A DNA stretch of 64,000 bases from Monodelphis domestica. Taxonomy: Eukaryota; Chordata; Mammalia; Didelphimorphia; Didelphidae. The position numbers and the translations under genes are program-made. Below the pieces are notes generated by a model, which was not told the DNA's origin, ran no database searches, and saw only the letters and a list, made by a program, of their open reading frames with translations. Positions 13,021 through 24,931 of this stretch are shown in pieces (position 1 is the stretch's first letter; each line of letters begins with the position of its first letter). Location: positions 546,339,189 through 546,403,188 of the forward strand of contig NC_077227.1 of assembly GCF_027887165.1 (NCBI RefSeq), given 5' to 3'.

Positions 13021-13789
13021 AGGGTACAGACCCTCAAAAACCTCTCATGGCCTGAAGCTTGGAGTCACAGATAAAATTACTTGGGATTTGCCTGAAGTAT
13101 CTCATTTGCAATGCTTTAAACATCACATAAAGGCTAGCTGCTGTTGTTATTAACCTCATTATTACTTGAAAATATCCTTTTCAGTTCCCAAATGCAAACC
13201 ATCCTTGGCAATATGTTGCAGATTTCTTAGACCTACTACATATCTTTTCATTGCCTTTGTGTCACTTGCTGCTATCATCTTCTAAGACCTTGATGTTCCA
13301 AGATTTGCAGCTAAATAGCATCCCCAAAAGAACATGAAGCTATGCAAAAAAAAAAATTGTAACATTAGCATCTCTCCATGTGGGAATTCCCACTTCAACA
13401 GATATTACAACATTTTTATGAGTTAGAAAATTAGTTCTTGGGTTAGACTTTTGGTTCAACTCTTATGCAACAAGTGAAGATTTATGGTTTTCTGATACTT
13501 GAGAGAAAGTTTGAATAACAAGTATAATTTAGCTGGCTAGAAACCACAGGCTTCACGTACCAGGTCATGGTCTTTAATTTGGATGCAGAAAAATATTAAT
13601 ATTCTAATGTTTAGTTAAAGATTATAGCATTATATAGAACATTTTACTTTAGAATTTTTTTAAATATATACTTTTCCCTTTTGCATGTATAACTTTGTGC
13701 ATATACACACATTTTATTCATGTATGTGCATATTTCTGAGTCCATATAATAATGATCATGATAGTAATAATAATAAAGCAAATAGTATT
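13021..13789. other. Unassigned noncoding DNA
   Basis: No recognised repeat or coding frame. Confidence 0.5.
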
Positions 13790-14010
13790 CATGTTGGGCT
13801 TTAGATATGGCAAAGCATTTTAAAAATATCTCATTTTATCCTCATAACCACTTTGGGAGATAGGTATTATTGTCTTCATTTTACAGATGAAGAAACTGAG
13901 GCAGACAGAGGCTAAATAAGTTGCCTAAGTGATACAGCTAGTTAACATGAGTCCACATTTGACTTCAGATCTTCCTTACTCCAGATATACCACTATATTC
14001 ATTGTACCAC
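13790..14010 (-). mobile_element. MIR SINE
   Basis: tctcattttatcctcataacc, attttacagatgaagaaactgaggca and cttcagatcttccttactcc, the reverse of MIR. Confidence 0.75.
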
Positions 14011-14011
14011 C

Positions 14012-14135
14012 TATTAGAATATAAATTCCTTCAGTGTCAAAATTGTTTTTGTGTTTCTCTGTACCCACTGGACTTAGCAGAGTATCTAGCACATATTAAT
14101 CACTTAATAAATATTTGTATACTGACCAACTGACT
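14012..14135 (+). mobile_element. L2 3' tail
   Basis: aaattccttcagtgtcaaaa, gtacccactggacttagcag and cacttaataaatatttgtat, an L2 end that abuts a MIR. Confidence 0.6.
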
Positions 14136-16096
14136 AAAAAGGGATAGAAAGGAGATAGACTATTCATATGGCCATAGCAAAAGGTAACAGATGCTTATCT
14201 TCATTACTGCATCAGGATTCATGGAATTGTAAAGCCCCAGTGGAGTATCTCCTGTTTATTGTGTAGCTCATTTATAGAAGGTTTCAAAATGAATTACAAA
14301 GGTAACTGAAAGAACACATAGATTCTCACTTTTACCAGGAAATCAAGTACCTATTTTGATGAGCTAATTTAGCCATAAGGAAATGAAACATTATTCCCAA
14401 CACTTAAATGATTTGTTTTTACAATGCCAAGAAGTAGACTATATCAAGAAACAAAAATCAGAAGTAAAGAGAAAATGTGTTAGTACTTTTACAAGAGAGT
14501 AGGAATAAATCAGTTTTTTAACTTCATACAAATAACTGCTGCCATTTTGTTTTGTGTCCATTTCATGATTGAACAGTTTAGTGTGGCTTATTTTTCTCTA
14601 AGTTGATTTTCAAAAATAAAGTAATCTTTGTTTGGTATGACACAGGAGTATGACTATAATATTAAACAAAAGATTTAATATATTGATTAAAATATGTGGA
14701 CCAAGAGATAAGAAAGACCAGTGAGGGAATTTTTTATTAAAAAAAAAAGTAGTACACATTTTATCATTAATTTTGAAATAAATTACCAGTCAAATGATGT
14801 GGTAAATTACTTTAGGAACACCCTGAGACTGCAAAGCATTACCTCAGACTGACTCATTTCCTACAGAAGGTACTCAAGTAGCAGTGCTGATGTGAGGAGA
14901 GTGTTGACTGACAGAGACTTTCCAGATGATCAGCTCAGAGGGAGACATGAGCTCTGCCTGAGCAAGGAGAGAAACTTGTTGTGAGTCTTCTATAAAACCA
15001 AGTGTAAGTCACAGATTGGTGTTTATTCCAAAAGGACATTTTTTGTTAACTTTGATGAATAAAGACTGATTACATGCATTGAGAAATGGAAATTTATTAA
15101 TGTCACATGATATACTAATACTACTATATTTACTAGTATAATTCTATAATATATACTAATACTAGTTAGTATAAACAATTGTAACTCAGCTATATGTGTA
15201 TACAGTACATTCTAAGAGCATCTCCAACATTTAAAATCAAATCAGAAGTCTCTCTTCTAGTTGTTAACTTTACTTTCATGATTTAATGTCTGGGAATTTA
15301 GACATTAATGTCCTTTTAAAAATTATTAGGTACAAAAATAATGATGGAGCTTGTCCAGAATCAATATTTATAATCAAAATCAGATATGCTTAAAGTATGA
15401 GTATTAAATACTGGGATTAATTTTGAGAAGCTTTCTCAGCTGGAATGAAGGAAAAAGTCCTTTGTTTTACCTTCTACTTTGTCATATAAACATTATGACT
15501 CAGGGTCTAATATTCATAATAACATCTTTTATTTATTTCATATCTTTGCTCCCAGTGGACCCCAACATTGTAAAGAAATGAAAGTTGGTCTTTTTTTTAA
15601 CCAAATTCTGGTTATATTTATAAATTGTTCTCATTCTTTTTAATAGCCTCTGGGCACAGACAGCCCTATCATTATATCTCTAAGTCTAAGGACATCGGAG
15701 CACTTAGCATACATGCAATCATGCACAAATCATTCCCTCACAATTTCAAAATTTTGAGGGCAAACAGAGGTGAATATGAGAAAGATAGGAAATAGATACA
15801 TGCAATAACTACCTTACTTCCTTTGTAATTCCACAGGTGGTAGTTAATAGAATTAGCAATTACTGAGCAGCTGATGATGGTCAAGGGTTTATTAAATGTA
15901 TAGGAAACTTCTGAGGTGAAGACCTCATCTTTGCCTGAAAGGAAATAATAACCTAATTCAATTCAAATCAGAGCAAATCTTTTTTTATTTCCATAAATTA
16001 CTATCCAATGAGTTCAGAGTCTGCTTGTCTAGGATATGGGAAGGAGAAAATTAAATTAAATATGAAACAATCCTTACATTCACATAGATTAGAAAT

Positions 16097-16146
<50 letters not shown>

Positions 16147-16244
16147 AGATTAGGCAAAGGTCCACTGAAACATTAGCTCTTGAATTGGAATTTAAGAGTT
16201 GTAGTAATATCTTAAATGGAATTTTCATAAGATCATCAATTTAG
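14136..16244. other. Unassigned noncoding DNA
   Basis: Mostly plain AT-rich DNA. At 14860-15010 a less AT-rich patch ends in tcttctataaaacc, a TATA-like string that could be a worn LTR promoter, but it has no partner in the window. Confidence 0.4.
16099..16145. repeat. (GT)n microsatellite
   Basis: About 23 uninterrupted GT units. Confidence 0.95.
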
Positions 16245-16420
16245 AAATGGAAGGAAATTTTGAAGTCATGCAGTTTACCACATCATTTTAGAAATAAGTA
16301 AACTGAGGCCCAGAGAAGTTATTTCTTGCTCAAAGTTACACAGGTAGCAGAATAAGAAAGCTAAACTTTGACCCAGGATCTTTGATTTCCAAATCAGTTC
16401 TTTGCTACATGTTTCACCTT
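16245..16420 (-). mobile_element. MIR/THER1-type SINE
   Basis: aaactgaggcccagagaagtt, caaagttacacaggtagcag and gacccaggatctttgatttcc. Confidence 0.7.
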
Positions 16421-18629
16421 TGTACAATCACAACTCATGTACACAATTTCATAGATTCTGAAGTTTGTAAGGCATATCAGAAGTCATTTAATTAATTCAT
16501 AAAAAAGGAATCACTAAGAAAGTGGGACTTGCCACCTCTAAAGCTACCATCTGACAATACCTTTCCAATACTATATTTTGAAGTTGATTTTTAAAAAACT
16601 GAAACATGGAACTTTTCCATTGAAACTATTAAAATTAGTCTTACTGAATCAAGTTATCACTTTGCTCTGTCAAATTCTTTTCATATGTGTTTAGACAGAC
16701 AGTGTCTTACCCATTTCACCTACCTTTATGATAGCTGTAAATATGTTAAATTTTTACCCATTTATGTCTTTGGAAAATAAGCACTAGATAACACAGAGTC
16801 AAAGGCATATTACCAGAAGACTCCTGTAATGATATCTTTCCAAGAGTACATTGATTAATTGGTTAATGGCCATTGTGGGGGGTTATTTTCAGAATCAATG
16901 TAATTTGTTATCTTCTAGTTCATGTAAACAGAGCTTTAGACAATTTTCCCAACTCTTCACTAAAATAAAACAACTGCTGTGCCTCTTGATTATCACTTTC
17001 CCTTTATAATAGTCATAAGCTATATTCCAGAATTTTATGAGAAATTAAAGTCAAGATGATTGGTCTAATGTCATAGAATCTATCCTTTTCTGTGATTTGA
17101 GTATGTGGTCCACATCTCTGTTTTCCTAGTCTTATGGTGAAATTTGTTAAAACTTCTAAAGATCTCAAATAGTATTTCAGTAATCAATATCTACCAGGTT
17201 TTTTCAGCCTTCTGAATGTAATTCCACTGGGTCCTCTTGAATATATCACCGTCAACTAGATATTCTCCTACCATCCTAACTTCTTTGGTTTCAGTTCTTG
17301 TTAGTGAGTTTCCTCTATTATTTCCAGACTAGTGACCATTTTCCATGGCAGAGAATAAAAGCAAAATATGAATATGTAATGAAGGCATGTTACTCCAATC
17401 CTGAGGACATGCTCTGAAATGAAGAGCCCCTTCATTCCATGTTATCATAAACTAGCATATTTACACTCTCAGACTTAGGTTTTCATTGGTAACATCCACG
17501 CGTGGTAAGTCTGCTCCTCTGCTTTATAGCATGCTTCTAAGATTGGGCCTTAATTGGATAATCACTACCCTACCCCTTTACAAATGTCAATCATTAACCT
17601 TCTTTTTCAAAAAGAATTATAATTCATGACATTTCTAATTGTGCACTAAAAGGCTAAGTGAATTGTTTAAAGCATAGCATTAATATTTGGTAAAAAGATT
17701 CATATAAAGCACCTTTGAAATCATTACAAGCCAAGTCAGATTGGCTTGACTCTAATGTTTCTGAATTTGGATTACTTATCTAGGAAGTCAAACAGTATGT
17801 TGAGGTTTTGTTTTGTTTTAAATTTTATTTTAAGCCACAGTTATTTAAAAACGTAATAAGCAATGCTATGTAATAGTTGAGTTTAGGACTGTCATTGTTT
17901 CTATTATATATTCAATTCATCAGGAATTGCAATTAAGCAACCTCACAAGTCCTAAAAGCATTGATAAACAGCTTTTAAATGCTCCACCTGAAACAGTACT
18001 TTGAGATACTAAATTATAACAGTCCTCAGAAAGAAAAACATGGCACTCTATGAGCACAGGTGTATTCACACGTACCAGAAAATTGAAATCCAATTCAGAA
18101 GGCAATATTGGAAACAATTTGAGCTGGAACACAATCCTGCCATGGCTGAAATAACACTAGAAATGACTTTGAGGTTGATTCTACCATTTTTTCAGTTCAT
18201 TCTATATGACTGAAGCCATCAATATGGACTGAACTGGAAAAGTCACATAAAATTCATGACATGTCATTTCAGTCAAAGCATAGGCTAAAAGGTATTTCAA
18301 CTGAAGTAATTTAAATAAAACATCATGCACAAAAAAAGCATTATGGAATTGAATTATGAGACCATAAAACTCTGTATTCTTTGATCTATAAAAAGGGAAG
18401 GGCCCCCCAAAATACCCAATGATTTTCTTTTTTATATTAAATATGTTTCACTTGAATATTATTTCATATTAGTCATTATAATTAAGTGAACTAAAAATAG
18501 GTACTTTTGAATTAATAAAATATTGATAGTTCTAAAATGTTCTATGTGTTTTAATTTTTAAATGAATTAAATCAAATAAATATTTTGTAAATTCTATTAT
18601 TAATGGAAAAAATGGTGGAGGAAATGTTA
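16421..18629. other. Unassigned noncoding DNA
   Basis: No gene. The palindrome cacgcgtg at about 17498 is a rare CpG pair in a CpG-poor window. Confidence 0.45.
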
Positions 18630-18735
18630 GACTTGGAACCAAGATGGCCTAGATTGATATCTTCTCTATTACACTAGTTGTGTGGTTTTGGAATGGTCAC
18701 TTAAGCCTTTCTGGGCCTCAAGTAGCTATTATGTT
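18630..18735 (+). mobile_element. SINE fragment (MIR type)
   Basis: cacttaagcctttctgggcctca follows a worn tRNA-like head. Confidence 0.45.
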
Positions 18736-19084
18736 AAATTATAATCACTTATGTCATTGTTCCATCAATGAAATCCCAGATAATTGAAATATGTATGTAT
18801 AACTGCGGGGAGGGCAGTGAAGGGAGATCAGCTGAGTTTGCCCCATCCTAGTTGATGGAAGTACAAGGCAAATATGTAGGAAAATATGTTTTTAAAATGA
18901 AAATAGGCAGATAATAGGGACATGAGAGGTATTGAGATCTAAAAAAAAAAATAAAGAAATCTTTATATATCATGACACCTTTAATAAGAAGGAAGGAATT
19001 CTTAAATCAATATAATATATAGTTTTAAGTCATTACTTAGTTGAAGAATGAGCAACATAATCATCACTAACACACAATACCACT

Positions 19085-19600
19085 TAATTTATCTTTAATT
19101 TTTTTTCAGATTACATATTCTCTTCCTTCTTCTGGCCTCTCCTGTCTCCCCAAGAAGGCAGCTAATTTGATATAAGTTGTAAATATATTACCATATAACA
19201 CATTTCCCTATGCATCTGTTATAAAACAAAACACATATTGCTTACACTAGAGAAAAATTCATTGAGGAAATAAAATGAAGAATGAAAGCTTCAATCTCTT
19301 CCTTCTTTGGTAGTAGATATTCTTTTTCATCATGAGTCCCTTGGAGTTGTCCTGCATCCTTGACTTATTGATAATTAACTTGATCAACATATATTCATAT
19401 TTTTACTGTGTGCAATGTTCTTCTGTCCATTTCACTTTGCATCACTCCATGTAAGCCTTTCCAGGTTTTCTAATCATCTTAATTGTCCTTTTTATGTAAC
19501 AATAATATTCGATTATTATCATATGCTACAAATTGTTCAGTCATTCCCCAACTGTTGGACATCTCTTCAGTTTCCAGTTCTTTGACACCATAATTAAAAC
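19085..19600 (-). mobile_element. LINE-1 3' end, reverse orientation
   Basis: On the minus strand it reads ggaaactgaagagatgtcc, aacagttggggaatgactga and gcaaagtgaaatggacagaag, the same landmarks as the plus-strand L1 ends elsewhere in the window. The 3' end lies toward 19085. Confidence 0.75.
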
Positions 19601-20083
19601 AGAAAAGAAAAGAAATATCATTACTTAATAGGAGATAGTCTAAGAAATTATTGAGAGGAAAGTCATCTTAGTAGTCAAAAAGACAGCTTTTCTTTTTCCT
19701 CCCTTTTCTTTGAATATGATCCCGAAAAATGTTACCTTTGGAAAAAGAACTTAGTTCTAAAGAGAAAATCATACTTTACTTTTCCCTTTACAAATCTACT
19801 GTGAATTCATTAGGAGATGAAGGTAAGGGATTTCCTTCTCTCCCATCCTCATCAAAAATGGCACCATGCTATTCACCCAAGATATGTCATACCCAGCAGA
19901 TAGGAGGCCCACAGAATCCATTTGTAGATACAATGGTTGAGCTATTGAGAGTAGAAGTCCTAGTTAGTTAAAGATTTGAAGCATTCTTCCCAGAATTGAT
20001 CTGTATAAGCACAACTCAGAAAGAGAAAGGTCAGAGGGACCTTGCAGTATCAGAGACAGGAGTAGCCTTGGTCATATATGGTT
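19601..20083. other. Unassigned noncoding DNA
   Basis: An 80-codon frame (19729-19971) has no recognisable domain or splice context. Confidence 0.45.
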
Positions 20084-20968
20084 TCGTAAGGGGGAAAAGT
20101 GGTTTAATTTGGAAAGGGTTGGACTTGATTATTTTAGAGTGTAGTTGCCAGGAATTTAATTAATTCCAAAGAGATTTTATTTGCAATTTACTTTAAAAGT
20201 TTAGAAATAGTGAAGCAAGAAATCAGAGAGAGGATAAGGTAAGATATCTAGCCTGAGCCCAAAATAATTTACTCCTAGGCAGGGAGAACTAGTTTCAACT
20301 GGCCTCAGCAAAGCCAAGAAATCAGGCAATTTCTCAAGAGGATAGGTCTTTCCTGAGGCTGGTGTCTTCAGAGAAAATCCAGCAGTTAAGAGTCAGCTTT
20401 TTCACTTACCATGTGTCAGTCTAGTCAGCAGATCCTTCTGACCTTCTTCACTAGCCTCAACTCAAAAGCATGAAGAATTGAACTCTAGCAGAAGTGGAAG
20501 GCCAAGTTGAACTTCACTCCAAGAAATTCCAACTCTGTGTAGAACTCTCTTTTTTAAAGGCATTTTCTCTTGTGTCATTTCCCCTAATTTCACATCTACC
20601 AATCACAGCTGAAGCTCTGCTCTAGGACTGCCTAGAAGGCAGTTAGTCAATTCTGATTTGTTACCCACTGTTGCACAAATGGGTCACAAACCTCCCACTT
20701 CATGATTAAGTGGAATATTTGAACTTTTGGTGATTAGATCTATAAGGGAATATCTTCATATTTAACTTTTAAGTACTGTATTTGTACTTTTTGTGATTGA
20801 ATCTAAAAAATAGGCAGGTCTCCATGCTTAACTTTTAAGTAGGGTATTTACACTTATGAGTTTTAAAATCTAAAAATAGAAATGAATTACAATTTAAATC
20901 TTCACAATCAGGGAAGAACTAAGTACCTTCATTTTTATAATCAGGGGAGAGCCAAATCCAATCTTTAT
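20084..20968 (-). mobile_element. LTR-like fossil, second family
   Basis: It matches 24063-24931 over nearly its whole length: ttccaaagagattt, aatcagagagagg, cttttcact.accatgtgtcagtc, ctaccaatca, aggactgcc, cacccactrttgcaca, ataatcaggggagag. The ends are worn. Orientation is inferred from the better copy. Confidence 0.7.
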
Positions 20969-21139
20969 AATTTTTTGTATTTAGTGTTCCTATAATAAAC
21001 TCTGCCTATGTTCCTAGAGCTAATAAAGTAGTCATGTATATTGTTTCCACTATATATTTAAGTTGTATCATCATAATAAGTCTTTCACTGCAGCAAGCTA
21101 ATCAAGATTCTACTTACTATAGATGGTTCAAATCTCAAG

Positions 21140-22660
21140 CTTTCCATGGAACCTCATCTCTCCATTCTTTCTACTAAAGCAGATTATATACTTCCAAAAC
21201 AAATGAACAAAAAAGACCATATATTGAGCGTTTCATCTACTCCTCACCCCCTTTTTCTCACATTGGATGTTTTACCCACTATCTCCCCTATCACAATAGT
21301 CCCTGATGAAAAGATTACCCTCTTTCTTGATAAAAATGATGCCATTATAGATGTCATCACTCCAATTCCCTCATATCTCCATAAAATTGCCCTCACTATC
21401 ATTTGTACTCTCTATCTTCAGTCTCTTTTTACATGTTCTTCACTACAAACATGTGCCATTGCTTCCTCTCCAACATTGAAATAAAATCTAAACAAAAAAT
21501 TTCACTTGATCCCACAATCTATACCAGTTTTATTCCTTTTCTCCTCTCTTTAGGCAAACTATTTGAGGAAGCCAACTTACTCCTCTTCCTCTCTCACTCT
21601 CTATTACACCTTGTACAATCTGGTTTCTGGTTGCCCCAATAATCACTTAATAATGTAGTCTTAGTTTGCCAAATTCAAAGATCTTTTCTCAATATTCATC
21701 CTTCTAGACGGTTTTGTAACATTCACCTCTAATAATCACCTTTATTTCCTAGATAACTTTGCTTCAATGTCTTCTTGAAACATTTTATTTCCTGGTTCAT
21801 GGTGCTTTGGAATGCTTGTTTCTTCTCAATCTCCTTTGTTGGATCCATATAATAATTGTCAGTATATTCCAAGCTTCTTTACAGGTCCCTATTCCATGAT
21901 CTTCCTTAATGATATTAACAACAACATTTATTTCATTATTATCTTTGCAGGTGATTCCCACATCAATAAATTTAGCCTTAGAATGTCCCCTGAGCTACAG
22001 TCCTAGATTATCGACTACTTTATGAACATTTCCAACTGTATGTCCTATAGACATTTCAACTTAAATATACTCCAAAGAGAAGTCATTTTCTTTTTCCCTA
22101 AAACTTTCAACTTTTACCAAATTTCCCATATCTATTAAAATTAGCTATCACCTAGGCCTTCATTACCTCTTTACTTGCCTGTTACAATCACTTTCAAATT
22201 CATTTGCTAGCCTTGAGTTCTTCCTGAGACCAATCTGTTCCCCTTCCAAAGTGATCTTTTTCTTACAATGTCACAGTCTTCCCCCCTACCTCTCGATCAA
22301 CAAATTTTATTTACTTCCTATTCCCTCTTGGAACCTGTATTAACTCTTCTATTTTGCATTTAAAATTATTCATAATATGTAACCTTTCTACATTTCCAGT
22401 GTTAGTGCATTTTACTTCCCTCCCTATAAACTAGAATGCAAGATACTGGCCTACTTGATATTCCAACCTAATGACACTCCATCTCCTATATCTGCACTTT
22501 TGCTCTAGCTGTCATCCATGCTTACAATATTTTTTCATCCTTATATCTCTCAGAATTTCAGACATCATTCAAGACTTTGTTTAAATGCCATGATCTACAA
22601 AAGATGTTCTTTTGTCCAACCAACTTTAGTGTCGTCTTCTATAGGGTTCATTGACTCTAT
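21140..22660 (+). mobile_element. L2 LINE, long fragment with readable reverse-transcriptase remains
   Basis: About 1.5 kb colinear with L2 ORF2 and 3' UTR. Landmarks: tgccaaattcaaagatc, ttctcaatattcatccttct, ttctcaatctcctttg, then peptide words FAGDSHINKF and LRMSPELQS (compare the L2 YADDS and LSPELQ words), NISNCMSYRHFNLN, and the noncoding end with ttcagacatcattcaagac. Frames are broken. L2 is ancient, so a piece this long and legible is unusual. Confidence 0.75.
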
Positions 22661-22861
22661 GTATTTGACATGTTATGTTTCCCATTAGAACATTCTCTCT
22701 TTTTTTCCACTTTAAATTGTTTCTTTTTACATCAAATTTGCTATGTATCTATCTATCTATATTCCTATCTTTCTATTATCTATCATGAATGTTTCTATAT
22801 TTCCATTCTTTTTCTGCAGTTGGACAATCACGGTTGTTTTTCAAATATTTTGTTACTACTG

Positions 22862-23009
22862 TGTGATATTGAAATCACTTTAAAAGGCTGATATATATTA
22901 TTTTAAGGTCGCCCAGGAATTCACTTATGTAATTCCTAAATGAAACACTCAAGTCAGCTGCCAACTTTTTTTATGGTGTTTAATTACAAACAGGAGGAAG
23001 AAAGTATTA

Positions 23010-23095
<86 letters not shown>

Positions 23096-23600
23096 AAGAG
23101 AGAGAGAGAAAGTGGAGAAAAGGAAAGAGGTTTTTAAATACCCACTCTGCTCAGGCTGAGCCAAAGTGGCTTTAAGGCCCTGGATAGCCAAGGCAAGGAA
23201 AGAGATGAGTCCCTATCACTCACGTGCCCAATCTGGAGAAAAACAGTCCACGGACTCCTACAACTCCAAATACCAGCCTCTAACTCCCTCTAGCCCTACT
23301 CACAGGAAGTCACGAGAACTCCAGAGGTTGTTCTCTACCTCACTTCCTGTGTCTCACATGTGCCAATGGTGGCTCTAGCTTGACCTCTTGACCTAAGACC
23401 TCCCAAGTTCTGTCCTTTTTTGCACATGTCTGTTGAATGCCATATTCTCAAAATAATTAAATCTTGAGTTTTGCTGCAGCCTGTCCTAATCTTGTTACCT
23501 TGAGTAGGGTGGAGATTGTAGTTTCCAAGACCTGATTCTGTTATTCCAAGTATCTGTATTGTTATTGATCAGGAAATAGCAATATCCAGTCTTCTAAAGA
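22862..23600 (-). mobile_element. Solo LTR, same family as 9171-10145
   Basis: The first 125 bases (tgtgat..., aaggtcgcc.aggaattc, gtaattcctaaatgaaa, aattacaaacaggagg) match the LTR at 9171. So do the TATTTAAA stretch (about 23136) and the later gcacatgtctgttga part. The plus-strand right end is diverged and its limit is only approximate. Its R-region purine run has grown into a 98-bp (GA)n tract. Older or more worn than the first copy; no internal region. Confidence 0.75.
23013..23110. repeat. (GA)n microsatellite inside an LTR
   Basis: 98 bases with few interruptions, at the place where the sister LTR has only a 30-base purine run (about 9315-9345). Confidence 0.95.
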
Positions 23601-23704
23601 ATGGTCTGAATAGGGTGGAGTAGTTTTGAAATTCACAATTGTTAATGCTATATCAAGGAAATGGTTTACTTTGAGACAATTTTGTCAATTGACTTATTAC
23701 TGAA

Positions 23705-23835
23705 GGTAAATAAATGTTTCCTCTTTCATTAAGTGGCAAAGTCTTTCAGGGCAAGGACAATTTCATTTAGTTTTTCTATCCCCAGTGCCTGAAAAATACC
23801 GGTTACTTAGTAATTACTGTTGATTTAATTTCTAA
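23705..23835 (+). mobile_element. L2 3' tail
   Basis: gtctttcagggcaaggacaa, tatccccagtgcctgaaaa and ttactgttgatttaat. Confidence 0.6.
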
Positions 23836-24062
23836 TTAATTTATGAAATGATGAAATAGACCACTATGCCCAGTCCTTCGGGTATTTTCCAGGAAAATGC
23901 ATGATGGCAGTAGGGATTGTGGCTGCAATCACACATTAAGGCACAGAATCTATGAGTACAAATGGCATAGACAGTATAGTGACAAGTAGCAAAAACAATA
24001 GAGTGAAGATAATGGTGTGGAGACAAGGGATAAGATAGTGGAGGAAGGTAGGCAATGGTTAG

Positions 24063-24931
24063 TGTAAGGGGAGAAAAGGAGTTAATTATATAAAAAGGAT
24101 GGACTAGATTATATTTAAACTAGGGTCACCAGTAATTTAATTTATTCCAAAGAGATTTATTTACAATTTATTTACAAAATATAGAAAGAATGAAGTAGGA
24201 AATCAGAGAGAGGATAGAATAAAATATCTATCCTAAGCACTAAGTAATTTACTCCTGCCCCTGGCTCACCCTGGGCATGGAGAGTTGGTCCTTAGCTGGA
24301 GAGGCCTTGGCAAAGCTGAGGACCTGGGGAAGTCTCGCTCAAGAGGTAGGTCTCTCCTGAGGCCACTTTCTTCAGAAAATCCAGGGAAGGAGTCAGCCTT
24401 TTCACTCACCATGTGTCAGTCCAGAGGAAGAGATTTAAGAACAGCCTTACCAGGAACAGGGTCTCAGGTCCAGTCAGTAGATTCTTCTCCAGTCTCAACT
24501 CCAAAGAATGAAGAACTCCCTCTCACAGGAAGTTCAACTCCAAGTAGAATTCCAAGTAGAATTCTCCCAAGATGTCCTCCAAAGATCTCTGAAGATTTCT
24601 GAAGTATCTCCCACAAATCTCAGATGAATCTCAGATGAATTCTCTCTCACAGAAAGTTGTAAGTCCCTTTTAAAGACACTTTCTTTTGAGTCACTTCCTG
24701 TGCCTTCCCCTAATTTTTATGTCTACCAATCAAAGTTGAAGCTTTGCTTTAGGACTGCCCAGGGGTAGTCAGTTTGATTCTGATTCATCACCCACTATTG
24801 CACATGTGGGTCACAGTCCTTCCCACTCAACTTTAAGTAGGGTGTTTACAATTTTGATGATTCAATCTGAAAAATGGGCAGGGGAATTAGTTTAGTTTTA
24901 TAATCAGGGGAGAGTTAAGTTTTATCTTCAC
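24063..24931 (-). mobile_element. Solo LTR, second family
   Basis: On the minus strand it begins TGTGAAGATAAAACTTAAC and ends CCCCTTACA. U3 shares the words CCCCTGGGCAGTCC and TTTGATTGGTAGACAT with other copies, then comes a TTTTAAAAGGGAC TATA-like site (about 24668) and AATAAA signals near 24130-24160. Related to the LTR at 57329-58056 and to the arms of the element at 29129-29382. No flanking duplication was found. Confidence 0.72.

Noticed and set aside
16001-16244. Frames with poly-His-Thr or poly-Cys-Val
   Set aside because: They are translations of the (GT)n microsatellite. The same applies to the Arg-Glu or Leu-Ser frames at 22940-23191.
20084-24931. One provirus with the outer LTRs as its two ends
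   Set aside because: The interval holds an L2 and an unrelated LTR and no viral coding remains, and the outer copies are too different from each other.
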